From Isoetes taiwanensis (taxonomy: Eukaryota; Streptophyta; Lycopodiopsida; Isoetales; Isoetaceae), in assembly GCA_021234155.1 (NCBI GenBank), contig JAJEKV010000105.1, positions 2,705,506-2,769,505 of the forward strand: 64,000 nucleotides of DNA, given 5' to 3'. The notes beneath the pieces are model-generated. The model made no database searches. It saw only the letters and a list, made by a program, of their open reading frames with translations, and was not told the origin of the DNA. How positions within the stretch are numbered: position 1 is the first letter of the stretch; every line of letters starts with the position of its first letter. The translations under genes were made by a program, and so were the position numbers. Of the stretch, positions 11,500 through 22,587 are shown piece after piece.

Positions 11500-13906
11500 T
11501 TCCCTCTGTTTTACCATCTCAAAGTATAACTCCCAATCGAAAGCATTGGCATTCGTTCTTTCTCGTCGATTGCACTTTTTAGTTGAGTGGGAATTCCATC
11601 CTCTCTTGTTACCTCCATTACTTTAGCTAGCGGAATGGCTTCCCGATTCATCATTATCGGTGGGACGACTATGAGCATTCCTTTACGAATCTCTCGGTGA
11701 ACCCGGATACTCGAGCAACTTGTTGTGCCGTGCGTCTGGGGCCAGTGTACATGACTCTGTCATCTTCATCTGAGCTAGCCAATATCTCTACATGTTCCTC
11801 TTGATTCTCAACTTGCACGAGGGAGAGTTTGCCTAGATGGCGAGTTGAATGTGCTGTTTCTTGACCTTGTAATGAAGCTTGCAACATGTCACGTTTGAAA
11901 AAAAGCGGGAGGCCACCATAAAAGCATCGCCTCCCCAAAGTGGTTAGAGCAGACTGAATACTTGTCTCAATATAATCCAATGATTTGTTTGAGTCAAATG
12001 CTCTTCCCTCCTTTTTACTCTTTGTGATTTCTTTCAAGCTTTTTAGAGGCATTTGCTCTGCAGAGAGCATGGAACTAGTATTGGGGATGGTGCGAACTCG
12101 CTGCTGGCCGCCTTTGCAAGGATATGGCATATTTCTTTCCTTGTAAGATGGCCTTGCCATCTTCAAGTGAAATTTTGATCGATGCTGAAATGTAATGTTT
12201 CTCAAGGGCTCAATAGCCGCGGTGACCCAGTTGATCTCTCCGAAAAATCCATTCTTTGAAATCATAAGTTTCTTCCAATAACTTCGATGTCGGGACGAGG
12301 ATTGTAAGAATCTTGGATAACCTCAATCATTCTTTGGTAGGTTGAGAGCTTTTTCGAGCAAGGCGTTTAGAGAACCTATTGAATATCGATCAATTTGATC
12401 GTGTGTATGACCAACAAGCGTGAAACCAATCTTCACCTTCTTGAAGATTTGTTTCTCTACTAGCATAGCACAGTAAGAAAACAATGCCTGATTCTTATTT
12501 TCCCTTGTCGTGTTGTCTAGCTGAAGATATAGAACCGGTGGTATATGTTCTAGATTGGAAAGAAGCTTATTCAATATTGTGATAGTGAGATTTGGATCAG
12601 CATGAATGTTTGGATAATTCAAAAATGCCTTGCGATAGTTTTCCATTAAATACCATAGCACCGACAACATGCGGATGTATGAAATCTTCTTTCAAGAAAC
12701 ATCCTTAGGCACATTGACAAAATGTGGTAGGGTGGTCTTCTTACGGTCCATTCCATCAATAACAACCGATATGTAGTTGAGTGGTTGTTCCAGTGCTTTC
12801 TTCCTATGTTTTGTCAATTTTCTCCTTTCCAAAGATTGTTGTTCTCTGTGCTTGTTTAGTTTCTCCTTCAACGATCCGAAATGAAAATATGTTTAGGAAA
12901 GAACCTACTTTTAAGTAGAACTAGGCAAGAACACGTCACGGAAGCTTACTTTTAGTGTGAAGTGTCCTTGCATTTTGTCTCGAGCTTTTAATTCAGAGCA
13001 TGTAGCACAAACAGGACATCGGTGCTTTCTAGGAATGGACACGCGAGAAAACTCTTTTTCTAGAGCCGCGATGAAGTAAGAGTAGCAGACATGGCGTTCT
13101 CGGCCTCAACACACATGTCCTTATAATTATCGTAGACTTCACGTTTCGTGAAGTTGTCACTCAAGTGGTACATGGGGCTGTTAGGGAGTTTTCATAAGAC
13201 TCCTTAAAGAAACCTTCCATCCGGGAAACACATTGAAGGGCGCAGTGCGGATATACCTCTGAATGGCGGTAGTCATTAATGCACGGATTCTTGTCAAAGC
13301 CTTTTCTTGAGGCGGTCAAATTCGTCTGCTTTGCCTAAAGCATGAATCAATTTGAAGGTCGTTTGGCGGGCGGTGTGGCCACCAGTTGTGTAAGTAAACT
13401 TCTCACCATAATCGGCCTAATATTGAAGGCTAAGTAGCCCCTTTGGTCTAGCGAGTCATTGAAGCGTAACTATCGCGAATCAGCCTCAATTCCTTTAGTC
13501 CAATCTTAAGCAAACAACGTTGAGAACAACGATTGCTTTGTATGTGTTGCCCTCAAGTGGGCCTCGTCCATGAGTTTCTTTCTTCTAACGGTTGTACATG
13601 CTTTCTTGTGTAAGTTAAGCTTAAGATTCTTACTTGCAGGGGGCTTTGAATTCAAACATGGAGTCTTGTGGCTTTGGTAGGTCCTCGTGAGAGAGATCAA
13701 CATGAGGTGTTTCTTAAATGCGAGAGATCAACATGAGGTGTACTTGTAGATCTTTGAGAGGTTTGGTGTGGGCAAGTCACGGGGGAGGTGCTTTCCCTCT
13801 CTCGGGGAAAAAGTGTCGAGGTTGGTGGCGTAGTTGGCCAGCTCTGAAGTGTCGTAGAACACGGGGGAGTTGCGTGTGTTGCTGCTCCCACTTGTTGTAG
13901 TACCAT
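11500..13906 (-). pseudogene. DUF7869-type transposon-associated protein, frame-broken
   Basis: Segments in order on the minus strand are collinear with DUF7869 proteins. They are: GEKFTYTTGGHTARQTTFK (~13400), REVYDNYKDMCVEAENAMSA (~13150), RKHRCPVCATCSELKA with a Cys-rich knuckle (~13010), an intron 12949-12866, YISVVIDGMDRKKTTLPHF (~12750), VLYLQLDNTTRENKNQALF (~12500), VGHTHDQIDRY (~12390), and WVTAAIEPLRNITFQHRSKF (~12220). The D..D and G-H-T-H..I-D motifs are the family signature. DUF7869 proteins are uncharacterised but occur in many copies in plant, algal and metazoan genomes in transposon-like loci; a transposase-like role is inference. Frame changes occur near 12690 and 12266-12322, and a stop follows 11669. 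The 5' end is uncertain; an ATG lies at 13906. It diverges from the methyltransferase gene. Confidence 0.7.
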
Positions 13907-14301
13907 TTAGCGAAATAGATTGAGTTGGCGTGATTTGCCTCAGGGGGGAGGGAGCCTACGGTGGACTATGGGCGGCGTACTAAAATGAAGCTGGAGGAGG
14001 TAGTCCAGGCTCTCTAGCTTTGTGGTGGAGTAAAAGCGCATTGGTGGGGGGCAAGCGGCGTTGGGAGGGCGGGGGTGTGGTGAAGTAAATTAGGCTGGTG
14101 GTGGAAGCCGAGGGTGGTGCGTCTTTGGAGTAAACTCAACAGAGCTGGGGGTTTGAATGCCGGGAGGTAGAATATTAAGTGGCTACTTCACGGTGTCTGT
14201 TGAGGAGGTGTGAAAGTCATTGCGGGAGGAAGCACTGCGAACATGAGTTGGAGGGAGGTTCTTTTTCTCGAGCCATACCGAGAAAGTTAAGCGTCACACT
14301 A

Positions 14302-14477
14302 TATATAAATTTATCGACGAGAAGAGCGAGCCGGTATAAATTTATACAGAGATGGTATAAATTTATCTGAGGAAGAACAACTTAAAGGCGGGAACCGTAT
14401 AAATTTATCTGAGAGATGGTTTAAATTTATCTGAGAGGAGGGCAACATAGAGCGTAAAGCGGTATAAATTTTATCTG
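14302..14477. repeat. Palindrome array P1 in the shared upstream region
   Basis: Six copies of the GGTATAAATTTATACC family start at 14302, 14333, 14354, 14396, 14418 and 14461, most with the variant right half TTTATCTGAG. Spacings are 31, 21, 42, 22 and 43 bases, all close to multiples of 10.5. The array lies between the divergent DUF7869 gene and the TATA box of the methyltransferase gene. Confidence 0.8.
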
Positions 14478-14614
14478 AAAACTCACGAGACACTTGTATT
14501 GAAAACTTTATGGGGCTATATTTGGCTTGGCACTTAGCGGAGAGGTACTTAAGCCCGGCGCCGGCCACCCTATTTTCTATATCGCGACTTGGAGTCGAAG
14601 CTCATTGGTGCGGC

Positions 14615-14621
14615 TTATATA
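14615..14621 (+). promoter_or_regulatory. TATA box before the predicted first exon
   Basis: TTATATA lies about 57 bases upstream of an ATG at 14672 that is followed at once by a GTAAGT donor. It is the best candidate promoter for the ParB-methyltransferase gene. Confidence 0.4.
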
Positions 14622-14671
14622 CCCCCCCCCTTATTTGCTCTCGAGGGCGTCTATCGCGAGTCCATACGATC

Positions 14672-14679
14672 ATGGCCAC
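14672..14679 (+). CDS. Predicted 8-nt coding first exon of the ParB-methyltransferase gene
   Basis: ATGGCCAC is followed by GTAAGT (donor at 14680). Joined to the acceptor ending GTGTCAG at 21176, it reads M-A-T-T-P-K-I-K-F in the frame of the next exon. The predicted intron (14680-21176) holds palindrome arrays at both ends and a 5.8-kb insertion in the middle. The alternative is that translation begins at the ATG at 21166 with no upstream exon. Direct transcript evidence would be needed; frame agreement alone has a one-in-three chance. Confidence 0.35.
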
Positions 14680-14747
14680 GTAAGTCTACTATCCGTCTTG
14701 TTCTAGTTTCTCTTTTGTTTTAATGCATTTAGAGTGTAAGCGCCCAC

Positions 14748-15048
14748 GGTATAAATTTATACCGAGTATGGCTCTGAGTGGGGTATAAATTTATACGCCC
14801 GAACGCGGCGGTATAAATTTATCTACGTTCGAACCACGGTCGGTATAAATTTATACATAAAGTGTTACTGGGTGGTATAAATTTATACCATTTCGAGTTG
14901 AACCACGGCGGTATAAATTTATACCGCTCCAGAGCCATATCGGTATAAATTTATACCGCTCGAGCACGAGCGGTATAAATTCATACCGTTCCAGAACACT
15001 TGCGGTATAAATTTATACCGAATGTCTTCTGGAACGGTATAAATTTAT
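14748..15048. repeat. Palindrome array P2, 32-bp period (left part of intron 1)
   Basis: Ten copies start at 14748, 14782, 14810, 14842, 14874, 14910, 14942, 14972, 15004 and 15036, with a mean spacing of exactly 32 bases. Most are the perfect palindrome GGTATAAATTTATACC. Spacers are GC-rich and several pair as reverse complements, for example GTTCCAGAACACTTGC with GAATGTCTTCTGGAAC. The last copy is cut after TTTAT at 15048. Confidence 0.85.
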
Positions 15049-15051
15049 GAC

Positions 15052-16960
15052 ATGTGATATGAGGGCCAATGAATGGCCCAATATTGGAGCGTTTTTGTGC
15101 TCACGCCCTAAGGGGCCCCCGTTTCCCTCTCCCTTATCATGTTTTTGTAAATATTTTTACGTATTTTAATAGATATTTAAGCTTGCACTCAAAAAAAAAA
15201 AAAACTAGCAAAAAGGCACGCCAGAGGCCATAGAAAGTAAAGGCGCAAGAGAGTTAGGGCAAGGTAATTGGATAAAAGATGATTGTGTTAGGGCAAAATT
15301 GTATTGATTTTTATTGTCCATGGTTGAAACAGCATATGTTGTTTATATGATGCCCCTTCTTTTAAGATACTAGTATTTCTTAGTTTTGGGAGGGCAGGAT
15401 ATGAGGTTGTTGTAGCCGTTTTTTGTTGTGTTGTAAAGGTTTACGTAATGTCTTTCATTTTCATTTGCCTTTTTCTTGCTTTTGGTTTCTTCTAAGAGGT
15501 CGATGTGGAAGTTTTTTTTTTTGTACAGTTTGTGCTTGTTTGTTGTTAAGTTTGTTTTTTATCCTACGTATTTCTTGTTGTTCTTATTTATCATTGTCAT
15601 TGTCAATCCAACTCATAAGTAGAGTTAGGCAAAAACAAATTGGATGTATGGTAGTAAGCAACGGTGGTCAAACTTACAAACACGAACACTTGGTTGATCA
15701 GTCAATACAACTGCAAGCAAAAGTTCCTGTTCAACCATGTCATCTTTGACTTAAAAATGTCAATACCTATTCTATATGCCTCAGATGTGCTGTCAGAGTT
15801 GTTCACTTGCATAGATAAAAGAAAACATGGATAAGGAAACAATTGGGAATCCAACATAGCATATTGCCATAAAATCCGCTATTTGAATGCAATCAAAGAT
15901 GGGAAGACTAGTGATGATGCACCAGTATGACACTATTTAGAGCATGTGCACCATCCAGGAGATGGACAAGACATATTAGTATGGCTGCAAATGCATATTA
16001 GTCAGGTGCACTGGCAATATTCCCTACAGTAACATTCATATGTTGTTTTTCATGGTTTTTTGTTGTACTTTTTAAACGGCAAAGCACACACTCAACCAGC
16101 AAGTGTTATTAGACCTTAGCTTCTATATTAGAATTTTCTTGGAAATTGTTGCATATATGTGCGATATTGTCTGCTGTCGTGTCAGATCATTTATGCGAGC
16201 CAAGGTTGGCACGGCTATCATAGGATAATTGGTTTGACATGCCAGATAAGCCTGCTTCTTGTATTCTGCTTCATCTATGAAGTTGACAACATATATAGCT
16301 GGCTGAATATTCTTATCTGAATGCATATTTATTGCAAAATTCTAGAATACAAAATATCTGGTCAAATGTGAACAACTATCAAGCTCTTGAGGAATATTGC
16401 TTGAAAGATTGTTTGAGCTCAGAAACGTTATTTCCAGAAACAAGCATTGCCAAACTTCCTCCCTTTGGCATCATATATTCTTGTCCATTGATTATTGTTG
16501 CATCACAATGTTGTCCTGAAAAAAGAATATAAATTGATGAGAACATAAAACACAAGTAGCAAATTTGCAATTCAGGGTTATGCTTAATTTAGCAATGCTT
16601 AATTTATCCCAACCATAGCGTAAACATGGCATTGTGGAACTCTGGCCAAGTTCGATATAAAGCTAAGCAAAGCCAGCCATATACCTAAAAACAGCAGATG
16701 CCTTAAGCACATGTGAGAAGCCTTATTTATGTCCATAAAACTAGGAGTTACTTGCAACAATACTTGCCAGCATGTAACAGTTATTAGAAGTGGAAAAATT
16801 CCTGATTCAAGCTGAACCATGAAATGGGTAGAGGAGAACACTATGGTAAGATAAATAAATAATAAGCAATATTTTATAATCGAGTAGAAAGCCATACTGG
16901 TCAATCTACTATCTACTGACCACTTATCTGCATGTAATCTTGATAAAGTTTTCCCAAACT
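15052..16960. other. Left part of the insertion, no gene seen
   Basis: AT-rich sequence with an internal A-run at 15191-15204. Open frames on both strands are short and unrecognisable. Confidence 0.4.
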
Positions 16961-16962
16961 TC

Positions 16963-18177
16963 ATCTGCACACTTTATGTCTATCAAAAAAATGAGTGCAA
17001 GAGTAATGAGACGGTATTTGAGGATCTGAGAGAGGCCTTAGAAGTTCTTCTGATGCTCTATTATCCTGCTGCAGGAAGAATACTGTACAATGACAAAACT
17101 GGCCATCCTGAGTTGGCTTGTTTTGCACAAGAAGCTATGATGGTGGAGGCTTCAACTCATTTTACAATAGAAGATTTGGGTAATTTTAGTGAAGGAAATC
17201 CTGCATTGAAGAAACTTGTTTGGCATTTACCTTTTGTTGAAGACAGCCCATGTCCCTTGACTTGCTATTCTTGTATTCAATATGTTACTTCTTTGTGAAA
17301 TAAAGAGTTTGAGTTATTTTGGTTCTTCAACCATTTAGGTCACCAAATTTGCATATGGAGGATTTTGTATTGGGCTTGGAGCAAGCCATGAGCTCTTTGA
17401 TGGTCCAAGTTGCTTTAAATTCCTTTCTGACTGGTCAAGGATAGTTAGAAAAGTATCAGTATCTGAAATAGAAGTGCCTACACATAATAGAGAGATCATG
17501 AAACCAAGACCATCAGAAATGACACCACACAAGTTGGAAGAATGTTTCATGAAGAGATTTGAAGGAATACCCATCCTTAGAAACAACAAGCATGAGAAGC
17601 AATGGGAAAAGACAGTTGCAGAGTCCGCAAATGCAAAACTGGCCCAAGTCTTTTGAGGTGAATAATCAAATGATTGAAGTTCTGAGGAAAAGGGCCATGG
17701 AAGGAGGGCGTTTAAAATTACGCTCTACATTTGATATTCTGACAGCTCATTCATGGCTTTCAAGGATCAAAGCACTAGAAATGAAACCTACAGAAAGAAT
17801 TTTGCTGCAGTTTCCAGTTAATGGCCGGCAACCCCCCAACAAATGCAAAGTTCATAGGTAATGCATCCATCACATGCTTTTATAACTCCACAGTTGAAGA
17901 AATATTAGAATCTCCATTTCATAGTATTGTAAAAATGGTCCAAATGGATAAAAACAGAGTTTCAGATTCATATATTTGGGACTTTGTCAATGCCATAAGT
18001 ATTATGGATAAGCAGGTCTGCCTTTCTTTGAGAGAAACCACTGTCGTGATAGGCTGGACCGGTTGGGGAGGTGCAATATTTGGTACCATTGTTTATTTGA
18101 CTTTGGATAAGATCTATCTACTTCCTGGTGGTCCAAAAGGCTGTGTTTGGGTGACAGTAGGGTTCTTGAGTGAGTGA
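16963..18177 (+). pseudogene. BAHD (HXXXD-type) acyltransferase pseudogene
   Basis: BAHD enzymes transfer acyl groups from acyl-CoA to alcohols or amines in cytosolic specialised metabolism. Visible blocks in order are: TLYVYQK and LMLYYPAAGRILYND (family YYPLAGR block, ~17050), VTKFAYGGFCIGLGASHELFDG with the catalytic H-E-L-F-D (His ~17386, Asp ~17398), FEVNNQMIEVLRKRAMEG (~17657), STFDILTAHSWLSRI (~17729), LLQFPVNGR (~17800) and GNASITCFYNSTVEEI (~17858). A short intron at about 17282-17338 fits. Frame breaks occur near 17650 and 17828. The structural DFGWG motif is decayed to GWTGWGG (~18046), and the N-terminal ~45 residues are missing. It lies wholly inside the 5.8-kb insertion, so it is probably a captured gene copy. 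Confidence 0.75.
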
Positions 18178-18179
18178 GG

Positions 18180-20840
18180 TCAAGGCGAATGACATAAATT
18201 CTGTAGGTCCGGAAGTTTGCATCCATTCAAAAACTAGATGTAAAGAAGAGTGACGGATTTAACGGACTAGGATATGATCTTCTTGCCATGAAAACATATT
18301 CCTTCAGTATAGAATATAGATTATTTTGAGCTTTAAGTCTTAGCACTTCCTTGCTAAGCTGTAGCTAAAGATGTCACATCAAATAAAGAATGCCAGCCAT
18401 TAGTGCAGTGGCACTGCAATTGTTGTCTGGTTTACAAGATCTTACGTTTCATCTCATGATTGAGTATGTCAATCTGAAAGTAATGCAAGCCATCACAGAG
18501 TCTTAACAGTATGCTGCTTAACCAGAATGTGTAGCAGCTTCTTATTGGAAGCTGTCTAGCATTTTTAACCAAATGTGAATGAGAATAAATAAGTTTGAAA
18601 AATAAGATGAAACGTAAGATCTTGTAAGATCTTTGAAAAATAAGATGGGGGTTAAGATTGTGCCTTAAAACTAGATGGATTACTATCCTAGGCGCATGTC
18701 AGAAGTGGAAGAATGGGTGGCAATGCTTATCTTTGATCATTTTGGTGTTAGATGAATTAGCTTGCAGATTATGTATCAATGGCAAATGTAACTGTCTAGG
18801 TGTTGCTGTAAGTTTGCCCGAAACATGGAGTTTCTCTCTGAATACCATGACATAAGCTCAGCATACTACAGCAGGTCCATACGCTGCCATAAACTACCAC
18901 TTTGCAACAATGGGTTAAATATGGTATCCAACTTCCACAAAATATTGCAACAAGTCCATTGCAATAAGAGATGTTTTTAACGCTAGGCATCTTTGATGAA
19001 CAAAAATATACAAATTTGAACGAGCAAAAAGAGATTACACAGAGTTCTTCAAAAAAAAAAAAAGAGAGATTACACATAACTTACTTTCCAAAATGTCTTA
19101 CTAAATGAAGTGAAGGTATCTTTCCTTAGTAAGATTAAGAAGCACAAGCCATCCCTTCTTTGATAAAATGTAAAATTTAACCCGCGTAAAGAACCAACTG
19201 ATATACTGTTCAATGTAAAAATTAATACTACGAGAATGCCAGGTTCCGAGAAAGAAAACTAGCATATATCTGAGGGTCTGTCAGTATGAGCAGATATTTT
19301 GTAAGTTAGCATTTTTCCCATCTCAGCTCCATCGTCTAAGTTGTTATCTGCACTACCTTTCAAATTTATGCAAACATTTCTGATATATCTGCTTCTTTTT
19401 CTACAGGTTAACAAAAAACCCAAGGCGAGTATGCATAGCCTTGGATTTGTAAGGAATGAGGATGCAAATCATGAAAGGAAAAGAAAAGTCAGGTCGTTTG
19501 GAGGATCCTTTGGAAATTTGCTTCATGAGTTGATGCCTTATGTAGAGGTCCAATTCCGAATACACCAAAATCTTGAAAAGTGTACTCTTACAAGAAGTGC
19601 TAGAAAGGATGCCTATTTGCACGAATATTTCTTGCACATGATTATACATGTTTATGGTGCAGAAACGAGAAAATAGAAAGGAAAAGATTACCTAGATGAA
19701 GAAATCCTTAGGAGAGATGGAGCTTGAAAAACTGTCAATGTGTTCCATTAGTATTGTTGCGCTTGAGCTGGAGAGTCCAATTAGAGCCTCTCCTCCAAAC
19801 TCAGCTTCTGCCAATGCATGACCTTCAAGACGCACAATCTTCCCCACGACTCAAATCTCTTGGTCTTTTTAGTCTAGATCGGAAGGCAAAGAAAATATGG
19901 CAAGGAAAGATCTACAGATTCCGCTATGGTACTGATTAGAGGAGGAAATGAGCAAATCCTGCAAGTATATGAGAATGTGAGAAAAGGCAATGCCATCACC
20001 TTATGACTTTCTGGCACTTCACATGCCAATAGGTATCTTCATGATCTCTTATTTACAACCTGTGCACTTGCAAAACCGTGTTAGGTGAATGTCGTTGCAG
20101 AATACCTTTCATTCAACAAGACCAAATCTAGACTTTAACATGCAAAATAATGTTTCTATGTTCTGTCTGAATGAAACTATGTTTCTATGTTCTATGTTTC
20201 TATGCAAGTACCTCATCCGAATTCATAAAGATGCTTGCACAACAAACCACGATGTGTAGAGAAGCCAATACCTTTTAAATAACGTCCTTCTTCTTGACCT
20301 ATCTAATCCCAGTCCATCTTCAACGGCACCAACAATATGCAAAGCCTAACTTCCTTGAAAGTGAAATTGCTTTTCTGAGAATCTATGTCCTGCAACACAT
20401 GAGCAATCTAGATGGCAATGCTCCATTTTTACCAAATCCTGGTTTCGCATTGGGCCAAACGTGATGGCTATGTAGTTTTGCATTAGGCCAGACGTGATGG
20501 CTATTTTATCCGCTAGGTTTGAAAGAGATTGAGATGAAGACACGAATGGTAAGTAAGGAACAATTACTATTGGTACGACAGCCGAGCAAATGATGCAAGC
20601 AAGTAAGTAAATAAATGGTAGTAGAAGCTTGTTGGGAGGCAGGCACGCGTGCTTTCCGACGTCTTTTAGCATCTCCGTGATCATTTTTGGCTCTTTCCTA
20701 ATTTCCCTGGCCCTAGATCTACAAAAATAAAGATCTAACGGAGAATATTAAGACACATCAGATTTTGCTGATGTGGAGATGCTACGTGGATAGCCTAGAA
20801 TTGCAAGGAGGGTTGCACGCTTGGTTAGGCTGGCGTGCTA
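18180..20840. other. Right part of the insertion, no firm gene
   Basis: Mostly non-coding. A frame at 19408-19676 follows a possible acceptor (TTCTACAG) and reads VNKKPKASMHSLGFVRNED and so on; I do not recognise it. TTCTATGTTTCTATG repeats occur at about 20150-20205, and a small stem CACATCAG...CTGATGTG at about 20755-20780. Confidence 0.35.
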
Positions 20841-20856
20841 AAAAAAAAAAAATTAT

Positions 20857-20951
20857 ACCGCTCGTGCTCGGGGCGTATAAATTTATACCGACTGTGTTCT
20901 GGAACGGTATAAATTTATACCGCTCGTGCTCGGGGCGTATAAATTTATACC
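20857..20951. repeat. Right part of palindrome array P2
   Basis: The remnant ACCG of a split copy is followed by copies starting at 20874, 20906 and 20936. Spacers GCTCGTGCTCGGGG and GACTGTGTTCTGGAAC are inverted relatives of spacers in 14958-15003, showing both halves come from one array. Confidence 0.75.
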
Positions 20952-21543
20952 GATTCAGAACCATTTCGGAATCTTGGTGTCTAGTGCTTAAAGAATGGTC
21001 CCGAACCTTAATATTTTAGTAATATTGTTGTGTTTTAAGCTTAAATGACACAAATAAAGTGTTAATTTAGTGTGGATTTTATGCCCTTTCAGCCTCTGTT
21101 TTTACTGTTTTTGTGTTTCAAAAAGTCGAAAAAGGTTCTGTTTCTTATGTAAAAATGGGTTTTTTATGCGTGTCAGAACCCCCAAGATCAAGTTTGTACA
21201 CAGAGGCCAATCATCAAAGGCTGCACCATTAGAGCCACAGACATACGAACTAAAAGATCAGACATGGTACGTCCACAGGGGCGCAAGAGAGAGCAAACCA
21301 ACTGAGGCGTACCTGTACTTGTGTAAAGAGACAGGGAAGGGCAAGTACAAGTCTGATGATTATTACCCTGCTGGCGAAGTTGTAAACCTTGTTGCTACAG
21401 AAAACGACGATGAAATTTTAATGAAGTGCATGCATGACAAAGGGGAAGTCTTCTATGTTCTTAGTAGTAAAATGCTTAGAATAAGCATGTGCAAACCCAA
21501 AGACGTGCATGACTACATATCTGAAAATTACAAGGGCGGCTAT

Positions 21544-21613
21544 GTAAGTTATTCTTAGTGCCTTTACGTATAAATTTATACCGTCATTCTCCTAACTTAA
21601 CCCTGGATTACAG
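21544..21613 (+). other. Intron 2 of the methyltransferase gene with one palindrome
   Basis: Donor GTAAGTTATT at 21544 and acceptor GGATTACAG ending 21613 give a 70-nt phase-0 intron joining frames exactly. It contains one palindrome copy (CGTATAAATTTATACC at 21567). Confidence 0.65.
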
Positions 21614-22148
21614 GATATAGTAGACATTTTGATGTCAGTAGTGCTTTGTGAACAAAAAGTGTTGGTCAAGGGTCTATGGTACCCCATTCCTAACGAAGAG
21701 GAAGAGAAAAACGAGGAAGTAGAAGAAGAAGAGGAAGAGGAAGAGAAAGAGGAGGAACCAGTGGTAACAAAGGGAAAGGGTAGGAAGCATTCCCTGGTAG
21801 TAGATACAAAGCCTCCTACCAAAAAAAAATCTAGAACAACAAAGTCCTTGACTATAGAGGAGTCAGCAGAAGCTCTTCAGAAGGCTCCTGGAGCAGCTAT
21901 TGTTGTGAAGCCCGTAGATAAGTCAAGTGCTATTCTCAAGCGGGTTAATGAAACTAAACTGCTCAAACAAACTATTTCTTTGACATTGAGCACTATAAAA
22001 AGGCCGCCTAAGAATGAAGATGGGGTCAGAGTGCTTGGTCAGGAAGTCAGTATGCGCGGCACATGTGGCTATCTTGAAGCAAAAGAATGAGAAGAAATCC
22101 TCATGCCCATGTGTCGCCACTAGTTGTAATGGTGGGATGAGAGTCGGT

Positions 22149-22587
22149 GCAAACCAACCGAAAAGATTACAAAAAGGCTGACTTCGAAGATTACACATAT
22201 TATGTACTTGGAGGCACACATAGTTACAAAGCATGGAAGGAACTTTCAAAAGAAGAAACCCGTAATGAAGTTTGGAAGACTGTGGAAGCACATATCTACG
22301 TGGGAGTCACAGACGAGGAAGCAAAGGTCATTGCCGTGAGTCATAATCTCGACAATGACTTCAGACTAAAAATGAGCCTGATAGACAAGATCCGCTTCAT
22401 GCACAGGGAATACGTAGAGTTCAAACAAATGCATGGGGAGGACTTCAAAAAACAAAAAAACAAACTCCAAGAACTTCGAGAAGCTTGTGTCACAGAGTGC
22501 TGCCTCAGCTATGATTCAGACAAGAAGCCCATAATGGCTGTGAAGCAGTACGACAATTACTTCCAGCTTGCCTTCAGAGATGGTCAA
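22149..22587 (+). CDS. ParB-like domain exon
   Basis: This exon gives the clearest ParB/Srx-type signature: a G-G-T-H-S box followed by A-W-K-E-L, then a V-x-V-G-V-T-D-E-E-A block and an S-H-N motif. In ParB-like domains the G-x-H-R/S box binds nucleotide or forms the active core; nuclease or CTPase activity cannot be inferred here. No helix-turn-helix of chromosomal ParB is evident. The exon ends at a GTAAGT donor (22588). No ATG is in frame at its start, so it is internal. Confidence 0.6.

Larger units (their letters stand above)
15049..20856 (+). mobile_element. 5.8-kb insertion splitting one palindrome
   Basis: The left flank ends GGTATAAATTTAT (15048). The segment ends in an A-run and TTAT (20841-20856) and is followed by ACCGCTCGTGCTCGG. 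Joining the flanks rebuilds GGTATAAATTTATACC exactly and restores the ~30-base spacing to the next copies, so 15049-20856 is an insertion with a duplicated TTAT-like target. The palindrome spacers on both sides share words (GTGTTCTGGAAC, GCTCGTGCTCG). The insert carries a BAHD acyltransferase pseudogene but no recognisable transposition gene. The 3' A-run suggests retroposition. A Helitron-like gene capture is an alternative (a GCACGC...GCGTGC stem then CTAA near the right end), but no 5' TC start is seen. Confidence 0.6.

Noticed and set aside
14748-15051. CRISPR-like array
   Set aside because: Regular repeats and spacers superficially fit, but the repeats are short perfect palindromes, the spacers pair with each other, the arrays lie in plant introns and no cas genes exist.
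15049-20856. Helitron as the firm identity of the 5.8-kb insert
   Set aside because: A stem and CTAA near the 3' end fit, but the 5' end does not start TC and a TTAT duplication plus A-run points elsewhere.
21592-21822. Minus-strand Ser-rich ORF
   Set aside because: It is the complement of the Glu run in the methylase gene's second exon.
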